This document shows positions 50,054 to 60,700 of a stretch of DNA of 64,000 nt, one piece after another; the first letter of the stretch is position 1, and each line of letters starts with the position of its first letter. Origin of the DNA: Rhynchopus sp. YZ270_cl-10 (taxonomy: Eukaryota > Euglenozoa > Diplonemea > Diplonemida > Diplonemidae). The DNA lies in contig OZ037865.1 in the NCBI GenBank assembly GCA_964035575.1, forward strand, positions 310,001-374,000, read 5' to 3'. Made by a program: the position numbers and the translations under genes. The notes beneath the pieces were generated by a model. That model had not been told where the DNA came from and made no database searches. It saw nothing but the letters and a program-made list of their open reading frames with translations.

Positions 50054-53000
50054 CTAGTGCATTTCAATGGCGTGAGGGGAGTATGTCTTTGTCTCAATGT
50101 ACTCCTTCAGGGTGTTGTACTTCTGTGTATGATTTTGGTTTTTTTTTGAAAAAAGTGAAAAATATTTGACATTACCTCGTCTGTAGTGGGGACCTTGTCG
50201 AGGATTGATTCTGCTTCGTCGAAGTTCCCGCGGATGACTGCTGCAAAGCATGCGTTCCAATGTTCATGCGCGTTGGCCCCTTGGATCTGGTACATCCACT
50301 CGCTTTCTTCAACCTTCGAGGTGCCTTTCACTTCGTACACCTTGATCGATTGGTCGCTCCTTTTGGGGAAGATGCACGCTTGGCAGAGCTTCAACACGAA
50401 GTGCCCTGTCACATCTTTGTTGATATAGCAGTCTGCTAGGCCTCTACCGCCAATCTTTTTGTTGTAACGCTCGAGCGCGACGACCCAGGGGACTGCGGTG
50501 GAGTTGATTGTCACCTTCTTCATTCCTTTACAGCCCATATGCCCAATCATGGCATCTCCTGAGGCACACGCATATGAGACGGAGATGCCTAGCGTTTCAT
50601 CCAGCTTCTTTGCAACGTGGACTGCGCTTTTGAGGCACGCCAGACGATGGAAGTTGACCACCGCGTAGGCATTGAACGTTGCGAGGATGCGGTCCCCGAG
50701 GAAGGTGTCGCAGACACCACGGCAGCCCTGCACGCCGTCAATTACCTCCGCCACATAGGCAGAGTGGAGCTGCAACAGCTCCGGCTCCAGCTTCTCCTTG
50801 ATGATACGGTGCCAGCCACGTACGTTGAAGTATGCAACCGAGATGGAACGTCTCTTCATCGATTCGGGTGCAGCATAAACAGCTTTGATCTGTTCACGTG
50901 AACCACGTCCTCCAGAGGTGGGGAGTGACCCGCTCTCGCCGGACAGAGAGGATGAGGTGATGGAGTGGCTCTGATGCAGTGTGAGGACGCCGCCTGCGTC
51001 GCATGGGGAGACGCCGGTAGGGGAGGAGTTGGTGCCGGAGGTGTGCTGGCGGGTGTGTGAGAGTTGCGCGCTGCCGCCAGCCCCGCCGCCGCCCTCTTCT
51101 GTATCGTATTCGTCGGTCTTGAGGAGGACCGACTGCGGGATGTAGTTGCGGTATTCCAGCAGGTTGGCGACCATCTGCTGGAACGACGACTGCATCGCGC
51201 TGACCTCAGAGAGGCGCGACACAGAGGTGCTGATGTGCACAGCCTCCAGGTTCATGACAGCAACGTTCGCCATATCCTTCGCAAGGTGGTGCAGAGGTGC
51301 AATAATCAGACGCGTCGCCACAGCAGCGCTGAAGAGCAGAACAGTGACGACAGCAGCGGTGACGCATATCATAATGATGAGGGACTTCTCCTCCTTGCGG
51401 TCAGAGGACTCACGTGCTATGCGTTTGTCCTCTCGAATCTGGAAGAAGGATTCGTCAATCGACTCCATCACAGAGGACCTGATAGAGGAAGGGGGAAAGT
51501 GGTTAAGTTCTGAAGATTGGGAATACCAAAAAAAAGACAGTGCTGGAAGGGAAGTGCTTTGGTATACAACCGTTTCCGCGAGCAACTGCAAAAGGGGAGC
51601 TTGCCGCCCAATTACCGGTGTCAATTATGCTATCGACCAGCGAGAAGGTCCACCGGGCCAGCGAGAGCCGGGCCGATCCAAAATCTTTGTGCAAACCGGT
51701 TATAAACCCGTAAAAATCCTTGTAGATTTTTGGGATGCCTGACCCACAATTTGTCCATAGTGGGTATGCCCATGCAGACAAAGATACATACCTTGGTACA
51801 AGAAGACAGACAAACCACCCAAGCTGGGCCTTTTCGAGAAGTGTGGTGACTGTCCAGTATTGGGTGCCGTTCGCCGCGGTCCACTGCTCCATGTCGCCCG
51901 AGGTTCTGTCGCGCGCTGCGTGGTACCCACCCGAGGAGAAGACGTAGTTACCATGCTGTGCGATCATGGAGGGCTCTGTCTCGCCCTCTTCTGTGTGCTC
52001 TGTGATGTTAAGCATCTTCACGCCGTCCTTCGTGGTGCTCCACACACGGCCACGGTTGTATCCAAGAAGCGACCCAACCACCTGTGTCCTGGGGTGCCGC
52101 TCGACGCAGTAGATCACTGAGTCTTCTGGCAGCTCCTGCTCTTTGAGGATATTGATGAGCGCCTGGCCGTCGACGATGGAGGAGACGAAGCCGACCAGGT
52201 TGTTCTGCCGTGCGTAGTTGTTTTGCATCTCAGGGTGCGAGAAGGGGAGCGTGACCATCATCCAGAGGCCGTTGTGGAATTCGGACATGGGGTGGTAGGT
52301 CACGACGTCGACGGGGTCGACGATCGAGTCATCGTCGTATTTGAAGTTGACAACCGCTTGGTGGCGTGCTGTGCTCACACCGACGGTCTCGGTGAGGTTG
52401 CGGTGACTTATGCACACACCGAAACGAGGGGTAGTAGGGTCGCAGGTTGTGTTGTCAGGGATGATCATGTTGCCTTGGCTGTCCGCCAGACCGGTGTACA
52501 TATATCTCGTAAGAAGGAGTGCATCGTTGCTGAACGGATCGCGTGTCTCTGCAACGACATCGTCGTCCGTCCCCGCACCCCTCGCAAAGAACGACACAAA
52601 GCCACCCCACCCAAAGGAGGCGGCGTGCTCATCGATCTTCAGCTCCTCGTGGTCGGGCGACCAAGGGAGTGTTCCGAACATGATGTTGTGTCTTCCCTTG
52701 CTGATCGTTTTGTATTCGGAGTAGAGCAGGCCGCGCATGACGGTGTCAATGAAGTGTGGGTCTGTTGTGGTGTTCGGGTGCCGTGAGCGGGCAAAGTGCG
52801 CGATGCTGTTCATCGCATTGACCGGCCCGTCCAGGTGTGTGTCGATGCTCTTCCCCACCCCGTTCACCGTCGCATGCAAGAAGCGTGCAGTCATCGAGGT
52901 GATGTCGCGCGATCCAGACGACAGGCAGTTCTGTACAGACTCATCGCTGATGTTGCGCTCGCTGCTCAGCAGGTCATTCGAGGTCGTGATGGATATGCTT

Positions 53001-53071
53001 CCAATAATCACACCAGTGCTAATCACCAACGTCGCTGCCATCAGCACCGTGAGACTCTGGATGCCCACCAT
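50054..53071 (-). CDS. Receptor-type cyclase homologue (cache-TM-HAMP-class III cyclase), three exons
   Basis: Exons at 51792-53071, 50176-51478 and 50054-50122 join in frame to 883 residues. Introns are 313 nt (GTATGT..CTATCAG) and 53 nt (GTAATG..ATACACAG). The N-terminal membrane segment (IQSLTVLMAATLVISTGVII) is followed by a roughly 400-residue extracellular part of double-cache type. A second segment (SLIIMICVTAAVVTVLLFSA) leads into a HAMP-like linker (IIAPLHHLAKDMANV). The cytoplasmic part has NYIPQSVLL and then a class III cyclase domain (SISVAYFNVRGWHRIIKEKL to CDTFLGDRILATFNAYAVVN). The second metal aspartate is present in GDRILATF, but the first is asparagine (YFNVRG in place of FxDIRG). 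Activity is thus doubtful, and the domain may act as a sensor or partner. The first ATG is MVGIQSL; an upstream exon cannot be excluded because the membrane segment begins almost at once. Confidence 0.85.
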
Positions 53072-53335
53072 CCTCGCAACAGAGTCCGGGAGGGGGGGAA
53101 AGTACACAATTGTGCAATATTACAAAAAAGAGAGCCCAAAAAAAAAAGGTGTAAGCCCGTAGGTGGTAGGGGTGTGGAAACCTGTGGTGAAGAGAGTAAC
53201 GTTGAGTAAAAAACCGAGTATGTTTAGTAAAAGATAGGGAAAGACGGGGTGGGGGGAGGGAACGTATCTCTGATCTGTCTGTGACGGTTTTATTTTCCCT
53301 AACACTCTGGCTGGTCCTGTCAGTTGCAATAAAAA

Positions 53336-53438
53336 AAGTTGACTTGAAATACAAAGCCCTCTCGTGACAGTGTACCTTGGTGCATGAATAACACCACTAA
53401 CCATGCAGGCTTACATCCATTTTGTGGTTTACATCTAG
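53336..53438 (+). repeat. Family G repeat, copy 3
   Basis: GTTGACTTGAAATACAAAGC, CAGGCTTACATCCATTTTGT and GGTTTACATCT match the other two copies. The hexamer array starts directly at its right end. Bases 62239-62264 show a short related piece. Confidence 0.65.
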
Positions 53439-53632
53439 AAAAAGAAAAAGAAAAAGAAAAAGAAAAAGAAAAAGAAAAAGAAAAAGAAAAAGAAAAAGAA
53501 AAAGAAAAAGAAAAAGAAAAAGAAAAAGAAAAAGAAAAAGAAAAAGAAAAAGAAAAAGAAAAAGAAAAAGAAAAAGAAAAAGAAAAAGAAAAAGAAAAAG
53601 AAAAAGAAAAAGAAAAAGAAAAAGAAAAAGAA
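53438..53632 (+). repeat. (AAAAAG)n hexamer array, about 32 copies
   Basis: Uninterrupted and free of stops in several frames: Lys-Glu or Lys-Arg on the plus strand, Phe or Phe-Leu/Phe-Ser on the minus strand. This makes false open frames. Confidence 0.95.
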
Positions 53633-54002
53633 CCTGACATCCTCCTCCCACGCCGTCCCTACGACTCCGACACCGACGCACCACCATGGTACCAGCAGTA
53701 CCACCCCACCCACGGACGCACTCCCATAGCTCCACTGGAGGCACTCCATGTCTTGCCACGCCTGGGGGTCCGCGGGTCTTCCCCGAAGCTGCACGCAGAG
53801 CTGCACAGCTTCCTGTTGTCCACGGCATAGACTTGACTAATTCTCCCCCCTTCCCCTCCCCCACCTACTCCCCCTTTTAAACCCCTTTCTTCCTTGTGGC
53901 TAATTTTTCTTTCGTTCACACAGCGATTCGGACCTGAATTCATACGGGCAGTGCTAGACTTCGTCAACAGCTTGTCAACCAAGTACAAGACTGCCCTTTA
54001 AC
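53633..54002 (+). pseudogene. Plus-strand coding-like pieces, incomplete gene
   Basis: Directly after the hexamer array a frame of about 65 codons reads PDILLPRRPYDSDTDAPPWY and on to HAELHSFLLSTA. About 100 bases later a good acceptor (polypyrimidine then TTCACACAG, about 53921) precedes a terminal-exon-like frame RFGPEFIRAVLDFVNSLSTK to KTAL and a stop at 54002. No GTATGN-type donor joins the two and no start is seen, so the gene's 5' part seems lost or displaced by the family G/hexamer sequence. Not recognised. Confidence 0.35.
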
Positions 54003-54232
54003 CGATTCCCTCGCCGTAAAAGTTGGAGGGGTTACGAGAAGAAATCCTGGGTACCTGGGCAATCCGGATTATGCGACAATGTGGATTATTAATCCGTACA
54101 TTATCGTTTCCCAAAAAAAAAAACAGAAGTAGCCGATGCGAAAAAAACACCACTACTGAGAACACCAATTATTTTTTAATCGGTAAAATAGATTTAAAGC
54201 AGTGAAGCTATACAAAATCGAGTAATAGAAAA

Positions 54233-54263
54233 GATGCATATGCCTTGCCATGCATACACATCT
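54233..54263 (+). repeat. Family B hairpin repeat
   Basis: GCAT/ATGC stem around ATGCCTTGCC; AGAAAAGATG precedes and ACACATCT follows. Confidence 0.55.
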
Positions 54264-54440
54264 GGAACAATAAACGCGCAATACTCCACGATACACACCA
54301 CATCAAACTTCCCTTATCCAAACCCCCTGAAAAAATAAAACAAAAAACGAAAGAACATCTCCACAGTTGGATTACAGTCCAAATATGTTTTGAGTCCAAA
54401 AAAAAGCGCCAAATTCCCAAAATACAAAAAAAAAAGAGAA

Positions 54441-54520
54441 GTTGAAAGTGCAAACGTTTCACCGTTTATCGGCGGACGCAGGCACAGGTTCTCCGCTTGG
54501 TTATCGAACCCCAGAGAGGT
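54441..54520 (+). repeat. Family C repeat, long form
   Basis: GTTGAAAGTGCAAACGTTTC, GCGGACGCAGGCAC and GGTTCTCCGCTTGGTTATCG match 42363-42453 closely. Confidence 0.65.
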
Positions 54521-54787
54521 ACGGTAATGAAAAGAAGAAGAAAAAAAGAAAGAGAAAAAAAACGAACAGCCTGCTTTTTCTGCTTTAGTTTTGATTGATT
54601 TGTTGTTCCATACGTCACAACTCACCCTGCAGACAAATAAAAAAATGTAGCAAGCACGAGGCCAAGCTACTGAGAATACCGATAGATCGGTAAAAAGTTT
54701 TTGATGCTGGCAATGTACAACATGTGATTATAGTTCAGTTGAGGTCAACCCCAACCTCGCCCTTCGAGGTCAGAGACCAGACCCTTC

Positions 54788-57700
54788 CTACAGGTTCTTT
54801 CCCGATGCGCTGTCTTCTTCCTCCTCGGGGAGGGCAGGTGGTGCAGTAGCAACTTCTGCTCTGTACGGTAACAGTGCTGCTTGCGCGGCAGTCTCTCTGA
54901 ACGCTGTGAAGACTTCCTCAAGTGCCCAGTTGGGAAGGTATCCGTCTGACTGCTCTGCTGCAGCTTCACAGCACTTCTTGCTGAGCGTCAGCACATCATG
55001 CCTGTTGCGCCAAGAGGAGTGTGCCAAGCAGAGCTTCATCTCAGCCTGAACCACACTGCGCGCGTCGTCCTCCAGCGGCACGTTGTCCTCCTTCAGCTGT
55101 TGGAGAAGCATGTCGCAGCTGTCCTCAAGGCTCAGGTCCTCAAAGACCACCTCCTCGCACACTCTGCTCTTCAGCCGGTTGTGCTGCTGCAGCATCGTGT
55201 CGACGTCCTGCTTGTGTCCAGTAAGAATGAGAACCATCTTCCCCTGGTCCTGCGTCACAAGCTGTACAATTTCGTCCAGCACCTCGGGCTCACCGCTCAG
55301 ACGGTGCGCCTCGCCGATGACAAGCACGCCGCCAAGGCTCTCGTTGAATATCTTGCTCGTCTGTATCGCATCCTGCCCTACGCACCCAGTCACAAAGTCG
55401 CTCACAGACTTAATGGTCACGTCAGACGTCCTCAGCACACCAAGGCTCTTGTACAGTTGCGCAAGGCGCTTCGCCACAGTGGTCTTCCCTGTCCCGGGTG
55501 CACCCACAAAGCGGAAGTTCATCGGAATGGCAGCAAGCGGGTCCTTCCCCTGCTTCTTGCACTGCAGATAGACCTTGTGGATCATCTCAAACTGCTTCAC
55601 AATGGTGCTGATCGACGACAGGCCTCTGAACAGCTTCGCCACGTCTGTCTCCTCTGTGTTGGTCGACGTTGTGAAGTGCTCGAACAGGAGCAGGTCACCT
55701 GCAGCAGAGGGGTCTGCCTTCGTGTGCTCCGCAAGGCGCTGTGCTGCCGCTGCTATGCAGTTGTGCACCTCACCTGCATTCCCGAAGTTGGGCAGCATCC
55801 GCTTCTTCGTCAGCACCTCTTTCACGACACGCATCATTGCGTCAAAGCCCATGCGAAGCTGCTTCTCCGCAATCTTGCTCGTGAGCACACGGAACAGCTC
55901 GTCGTCGCTGAAGTCCTCAAAGTCCCATGCGTTCGTGTCCTGGAACCTGCGCTGTAAACCAGGGCTGCTGTGTATCATCATCTCCATCTCCTTCGTGTAC
56001 CCCAGCAGCACCACAGCACGGTCCTCTCTTGTACCCCCGCTCACCTTCTCCACGATGGTGTTGACCACCTCCTCGCGGTAAGGGCATTTGCTCGACCCAG
56101 TGTTTGGGTCCAGCCCGTGCGCCTTGTCGATCACAAGCACGCAGCCCACAGCAGACTCCAGCAGTGCGCCGGTCTTCTTTGCAGACTCGCCAAGCACACT
56201 CCCCAGGCAGTCGCTGACAGTGCATTCGATGATGTCGCCCTTGCTCAGCACACCGCTCTCCTTCAGGATCTGGCCGTACAGCTTCGCAACAGTAGTTTTC
56301 CCTGTCCCAGGGTTCCCAATGAAGACACGGTTCAGCGCCACATCACGCAGCGGCTTCAGGTCCTCTTCCAGTTTCAGGTTCCCCTTGATCACGTCCAGCA
56401 GGCTCTCGACTGATTTCTTCACAGAGGCCAGACCTGTCATGCCCGCGAGTGCCTTGTACGGCGCACCCTCACGCACCGTAAAGCTTGTTTCACCCAGCAG
56501 GTCCTGCTTCGTGAGTGTCCTGTCCGGCCCTGTTGTACGTGTGCGGGCTGCGTTCCGGTCTGTCGCAGCGTCGTACAGGTTCGCCATTGCACGTGCGTTC
56601 TCAAACCTAGGCCCACGTCTGCACCCCACCCTGCGCACAGCCACCTCCAGGTAACGGCTGTCCTCAAGGCGGAACACGGGCTTCCCGTCTCGCTCCGACA
56701 CGTCCTTCAGGCGCTTCTCCTCAAAGATCTTCAGCAGCTCCTCGTCCGTGTAGTCCTCAAACACACACGCGTTCGGGAACTGGCTTGGCAGACCCTCGTT
56801 GAAGGACAGCAGCTCGTCAACACGCTTCATACAGCCAGCAAGGATGATCGTCATCTTCCCTTTGTGGTGCTCCATCTCCGTCAGCAGCAGGTTCAGGATC
56901 TCACGTCCGCGTGGGTCGTTCCCCTCGCACAGCTGGTAGGCCTCGTCAATGAACATCACACCACCCTGCTCCAGCTTCTGCAGTACAAGGCCAAATGCAC
57001 TCGCCCCACTGCTGATGAGCTTCGCACCACTTGTCTCCACAAAGTTCGAGGCATCCTCAAACAGCCCTTCCTGCTGCATGGCCTTGCAGTACAGCCGTGC
57101 CACAGTCGCCTTCCCCGTCCCTGGGTTCCCTGTGAAAATCATGCTGTACGACTTCTTCTTGTACTCCTTTCCGATCTCTTTGCACGACCTGATCCCCTCC
57201 AGCACGTTGAAGACGGCCGTCTTCACAGTGCGCAGCCCTGTCATCGCCACCAGCTCCTTGAAGCCTGTGTTCGTGGATGCGGACCTCTTCCACCCGTGCT
57301 CCTCCACCTGCGCACGCGCAGCTGTCGCGTTGTACTCAACAGGATGTTTCGAGCTGTTGCTCTGCAGCTCGCGCAGCAGCTGCTCCTGAGACCGAACTGG
57401 CACCTCACGCACACTCTCCTGAAATGTCTCCCTGTGCACACGTGTGTCCTTCGCTACCAATGTAAACACTGCATTCTGCAGGGAAGCGTCTGCTCCTGCA
57501 CGTCCCAGCAGCACCACACTGACGAGCACACACCCACACAGAAACCTGTGTGCGAGGTTCACGTTGTCTGGAATGACACTCTCCATGTTCGCACGCAGCG
57601 CCAGCACCATGGATACGTACGACGTAGCAGGCGCCGCAGAGGCCCCAGAAGCCAGCAGTCCCTTACAGCTTCCTGTCAGCACCCGCTGACAGTACTCCCG

Positions 57701-60700
57701 CAGGAACACGTGCCTCACATCCTCATCCTGGGGTATCATAGCCAGAGCATCCAACACACCGGTTGTCTTCCCAAGAAGCTCCTTTGCTGCACGCATCGCA
57801 GTGCCGACGAGAGGCGTGCACGCTGCCGTGTGCATCATCTTGTGCATGCCGTCCCAGCCAAACACATTGTCGAAGAGAGCCGCATCGTCCGTTGCTGCCT
57901 TCACAACACCAGCCATGTCTCCTCTGGCACAGCACCCGCTCAGCTTCTCCCGCATCGCCACAGACACACCCACCTTCGCCTTCTCGTCTGTGTTCCTTCG
58001 CTCATTCGTCTCCACGTCATTCTGTGCCTTCGTTTCGAAGGACTGAACCTGTTGGCGTGCACACCTGAGCGCTTCCTCACCCTCCGCCTCTCGACGCACT
58101 TTCTTCTCACGCAGGGCTTGCAGCTTCGCCTTCTGTGCCGCCTCCTTCGCGAGGCACAGTGCATGTGTCTTACGTTCCTGCTCCAGACGCTCAATGTCCT
58201 CCTCCACATCTTTCTGCTCCTCCTCATCCTCCGCCTCTTGCTTCAGCAGGACGGCCTTCTGAGTCAGTGCCATTTGCTTCGCAGCACAAAGCTGCTCTTC
58301 CTTCAGAGCACGCAGGCGCGCCTCTTGCAACACCACATCTGCCTCAAGGGCCGTCATGGCTATGTCGTGCTGTGTTGCCTTCTTGTCCATCTCATTCTGT
58401 ATGGATTCAATTCTGCGATCTTTCTCCTGACGGATGCGTTCGATCTTCGTACACACGGGGCATGTGAACTCACCCGAAGTATGTTTGTGGCACGGGAGCA
58501 CCAGAAAGTGGTCTTTGCTGCAGGCTCCACGCACAGGGACGCTGCAGCGGATCGAGGTGTGGGGTGTGCTGTGGCACATCTTTGGACACGGATGTTGGCA
58601 TGTCAGATGACTGCTGCAGGGCAGACTGCATCCACCGTCACGTGCCAAGGTGGTGAAGTCCTCCTCTTTCTTCAGGAGCTGCGTCGTCTTGTGCCTGCCA
58701 CACGTCACGGGAAAGCCTTCGTGAATCTGTCCAGCCTTCTTCATCAAGTCCCGCAGATGGATCCACACACTCTTGGCTGGGCGTGTCAGAGTTGCAAGCG
58801 ACCCAACCATGTAGAGACCCAAACGTGCACGGGAGAGCATCACATTCACACGCTCGGGCTGCTTCAAGAAACCAATGCTGCCGTGCGGGTTGCAACGCAC
58901 AAGAGATACAATCACAATGTTAGCCTCCTCTCCCTGGAAGTTGTCGATAGTGGACAGACGCACCTTCGCACCCTCCGCACTCTCCGCAGGCATGTCGTCA
59001 GCTTCGTCCTCATCGTCATCGTCACTCTTGTTCTCCTTTGCAAGCTGTGCCACGTCCAGTTCAGACAGCTCCGCTTGCCATGTCTTCTCCTTCTTCAGAG
59101 CTGTGCGGATGTCCGTGAGCTGTCCCAAGTAGGGTGTCAGCAGCACAATGTCCCCAGGGCTGTGTCCCTGCTGCACAAAGTACCGCAGCATGCATACCAA
59201 CATACGCACCTCGTACGCATTCACCTTCGACATGCTGTCCTCGCTGTTCGCAGAGCCGCCTCCGTTCTCTGGCGAGTCGTGGTTCACAAACACGACGTTC
59301 CCACACGTCCCCTTCGGCTTAGGTTTCGCAGCCACGTTCGGCCCGTCGTCATATGTGTCATAGGTGGGCCGCACGAGCACAGACATCTCAGGCCTCATAC
59401 GGTGCTGCACCTCCAGCGTCACGTGTGGGTAGCCTTCCTGAATCAGCCGCTCGAACATCGATGTGTTGAACTTGTACGGTCCGCCGCTTTCGACAGTCAG
59501 GTTGTAGGACTCGATCTTCGGACGCAGCTGCTTGTGGTCTCCGATCATCGCCACACGACGAATGTTGCTTGTCAGCAGAGACGTCAGTGCAGAGCACTCC
59601 AGCAGCTCCCCAGCTTCTTCAATGAAGACTGACGTCACGGACTCCAGGAGGGCAGAGTTCTCAGCAAGAAACGTGGTTGTGCACCCGAAGATGCGGCAGC
59701 TGTTGACCACAGACTGTTGGCCTGGCCTGTCGAGGGATCTGAGCTTCTCCTTGAGAGCAGCATGCTCTGCCATCAGCTGAGAAAGCTCGCCCCTTGTTCC
59801 GTCCACATTACACCACTCATCCCTGCACTGATACCTCTCGCTTTTGGATAAATTCCAAGGGTACGCATCCGTGGGTTTAATTTTTGGACCACCTTCTTTG
59901 TTTTGTCCAGACAGCCAGACCTGGTATTTGTCGTCCTGCCTCTTCTTCTTGCCTTTTTTGCCCACAATTGCCATCCCACCCTGCGACACTTTAGTCTCGA
60001 GTTCTGCCACAACCTCGTGAAGTTTCTTACGCTCCAATGCGTCGCGGATGACGTCCCACGATGGATTGGCATACATCATGCGCTTGGTTGTGCGAATCCA
60101 TTGCTCCACCTCTTCCAGACTCCCCATGATCTCAGCTACGGAACCCCTGTCACGGGGTGAACTCTCCCTCGCCAGTGGATTGATCAGGCGGTCTTGCAGA
60201 AGCTCAGACTTGCAGCCTCCACCAAACCTCACCATGTTGCCTAAGGGAATGCCACGGCGGGAGTAGAGGGACTCCATAAACTGGTCAATTGTGTGGTTGG
60301 TGTAAGCAACAAGAAGGATGCGCTCGTCTGGGTCGTTGCGGTACAGCAGATTCACGGCATGTGTTGCCACGTGTGTTTTGCCCGTTCCCGGTGGGCCCTG
60401 GATCAGGCTGACCTTGTTGCGGAGGAGCTCACTCACTGCTCGCTGCTGAGGCCCGTCAAGTCCCAGGTCTGGGAGTTGGCGCAGTGCCATCGTCACAGCA
60501 GGTACCTCGTCTGTAATAGCCCGCGCTATGTAGTCGCTCTGTCCCTTCAGAATGATGTCGCCAAACGGGACATGAGGGATCCGCTGAAGACGCTTCAGGA
60601 CAGGAGGGTACGCAAGCAAGCTCCCCCCCAGCTGCACCATTGTCAGGGGTGGGTGCGCCTTCGCCTTCCGCAGCACCACTACGGCCATGTCGTGGTCCCA

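Larger units (their letters stand above)
53072..54787. other. Intergenic region with family G, hexamer array and plus-strand exon-like pieces
   Basis: It contains the pyrimidine-rich leader of the cyclase gene, family G copy 3, the (AAAAAG)n array, coding-like pieces on the plus strand, and family B and C repeats. Confidence 0.6.

Noticed and set aside
1424-53071. Upstream extensions of several frames (before 9181, 16879, 19651, 34059, 53071)
   Set aside because: They begin with GTG or other non-ATG codons or run through leader sequence; the ATGs chosen fit signal peptides, paralogue starts or family lengths.
53384-53864. Long Lys-Glu, Lys-Arg and Phe-Leu reading frames
   Set aside because: They arise from the (AAAAAG)n array, which lacks stops in most frames. 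The Lys-Glu frame does run on into the PDILLPRR piece, but I cannot show a start or a transcript.
54998-59632. Plus-strand frames up to 922 codons opposite the helicase/AAA+ gene
   Set aside because: The minus strand carries complete helicase and AAA+ motifs; the plus frames are rich in Leu, His and Arg without any motif.
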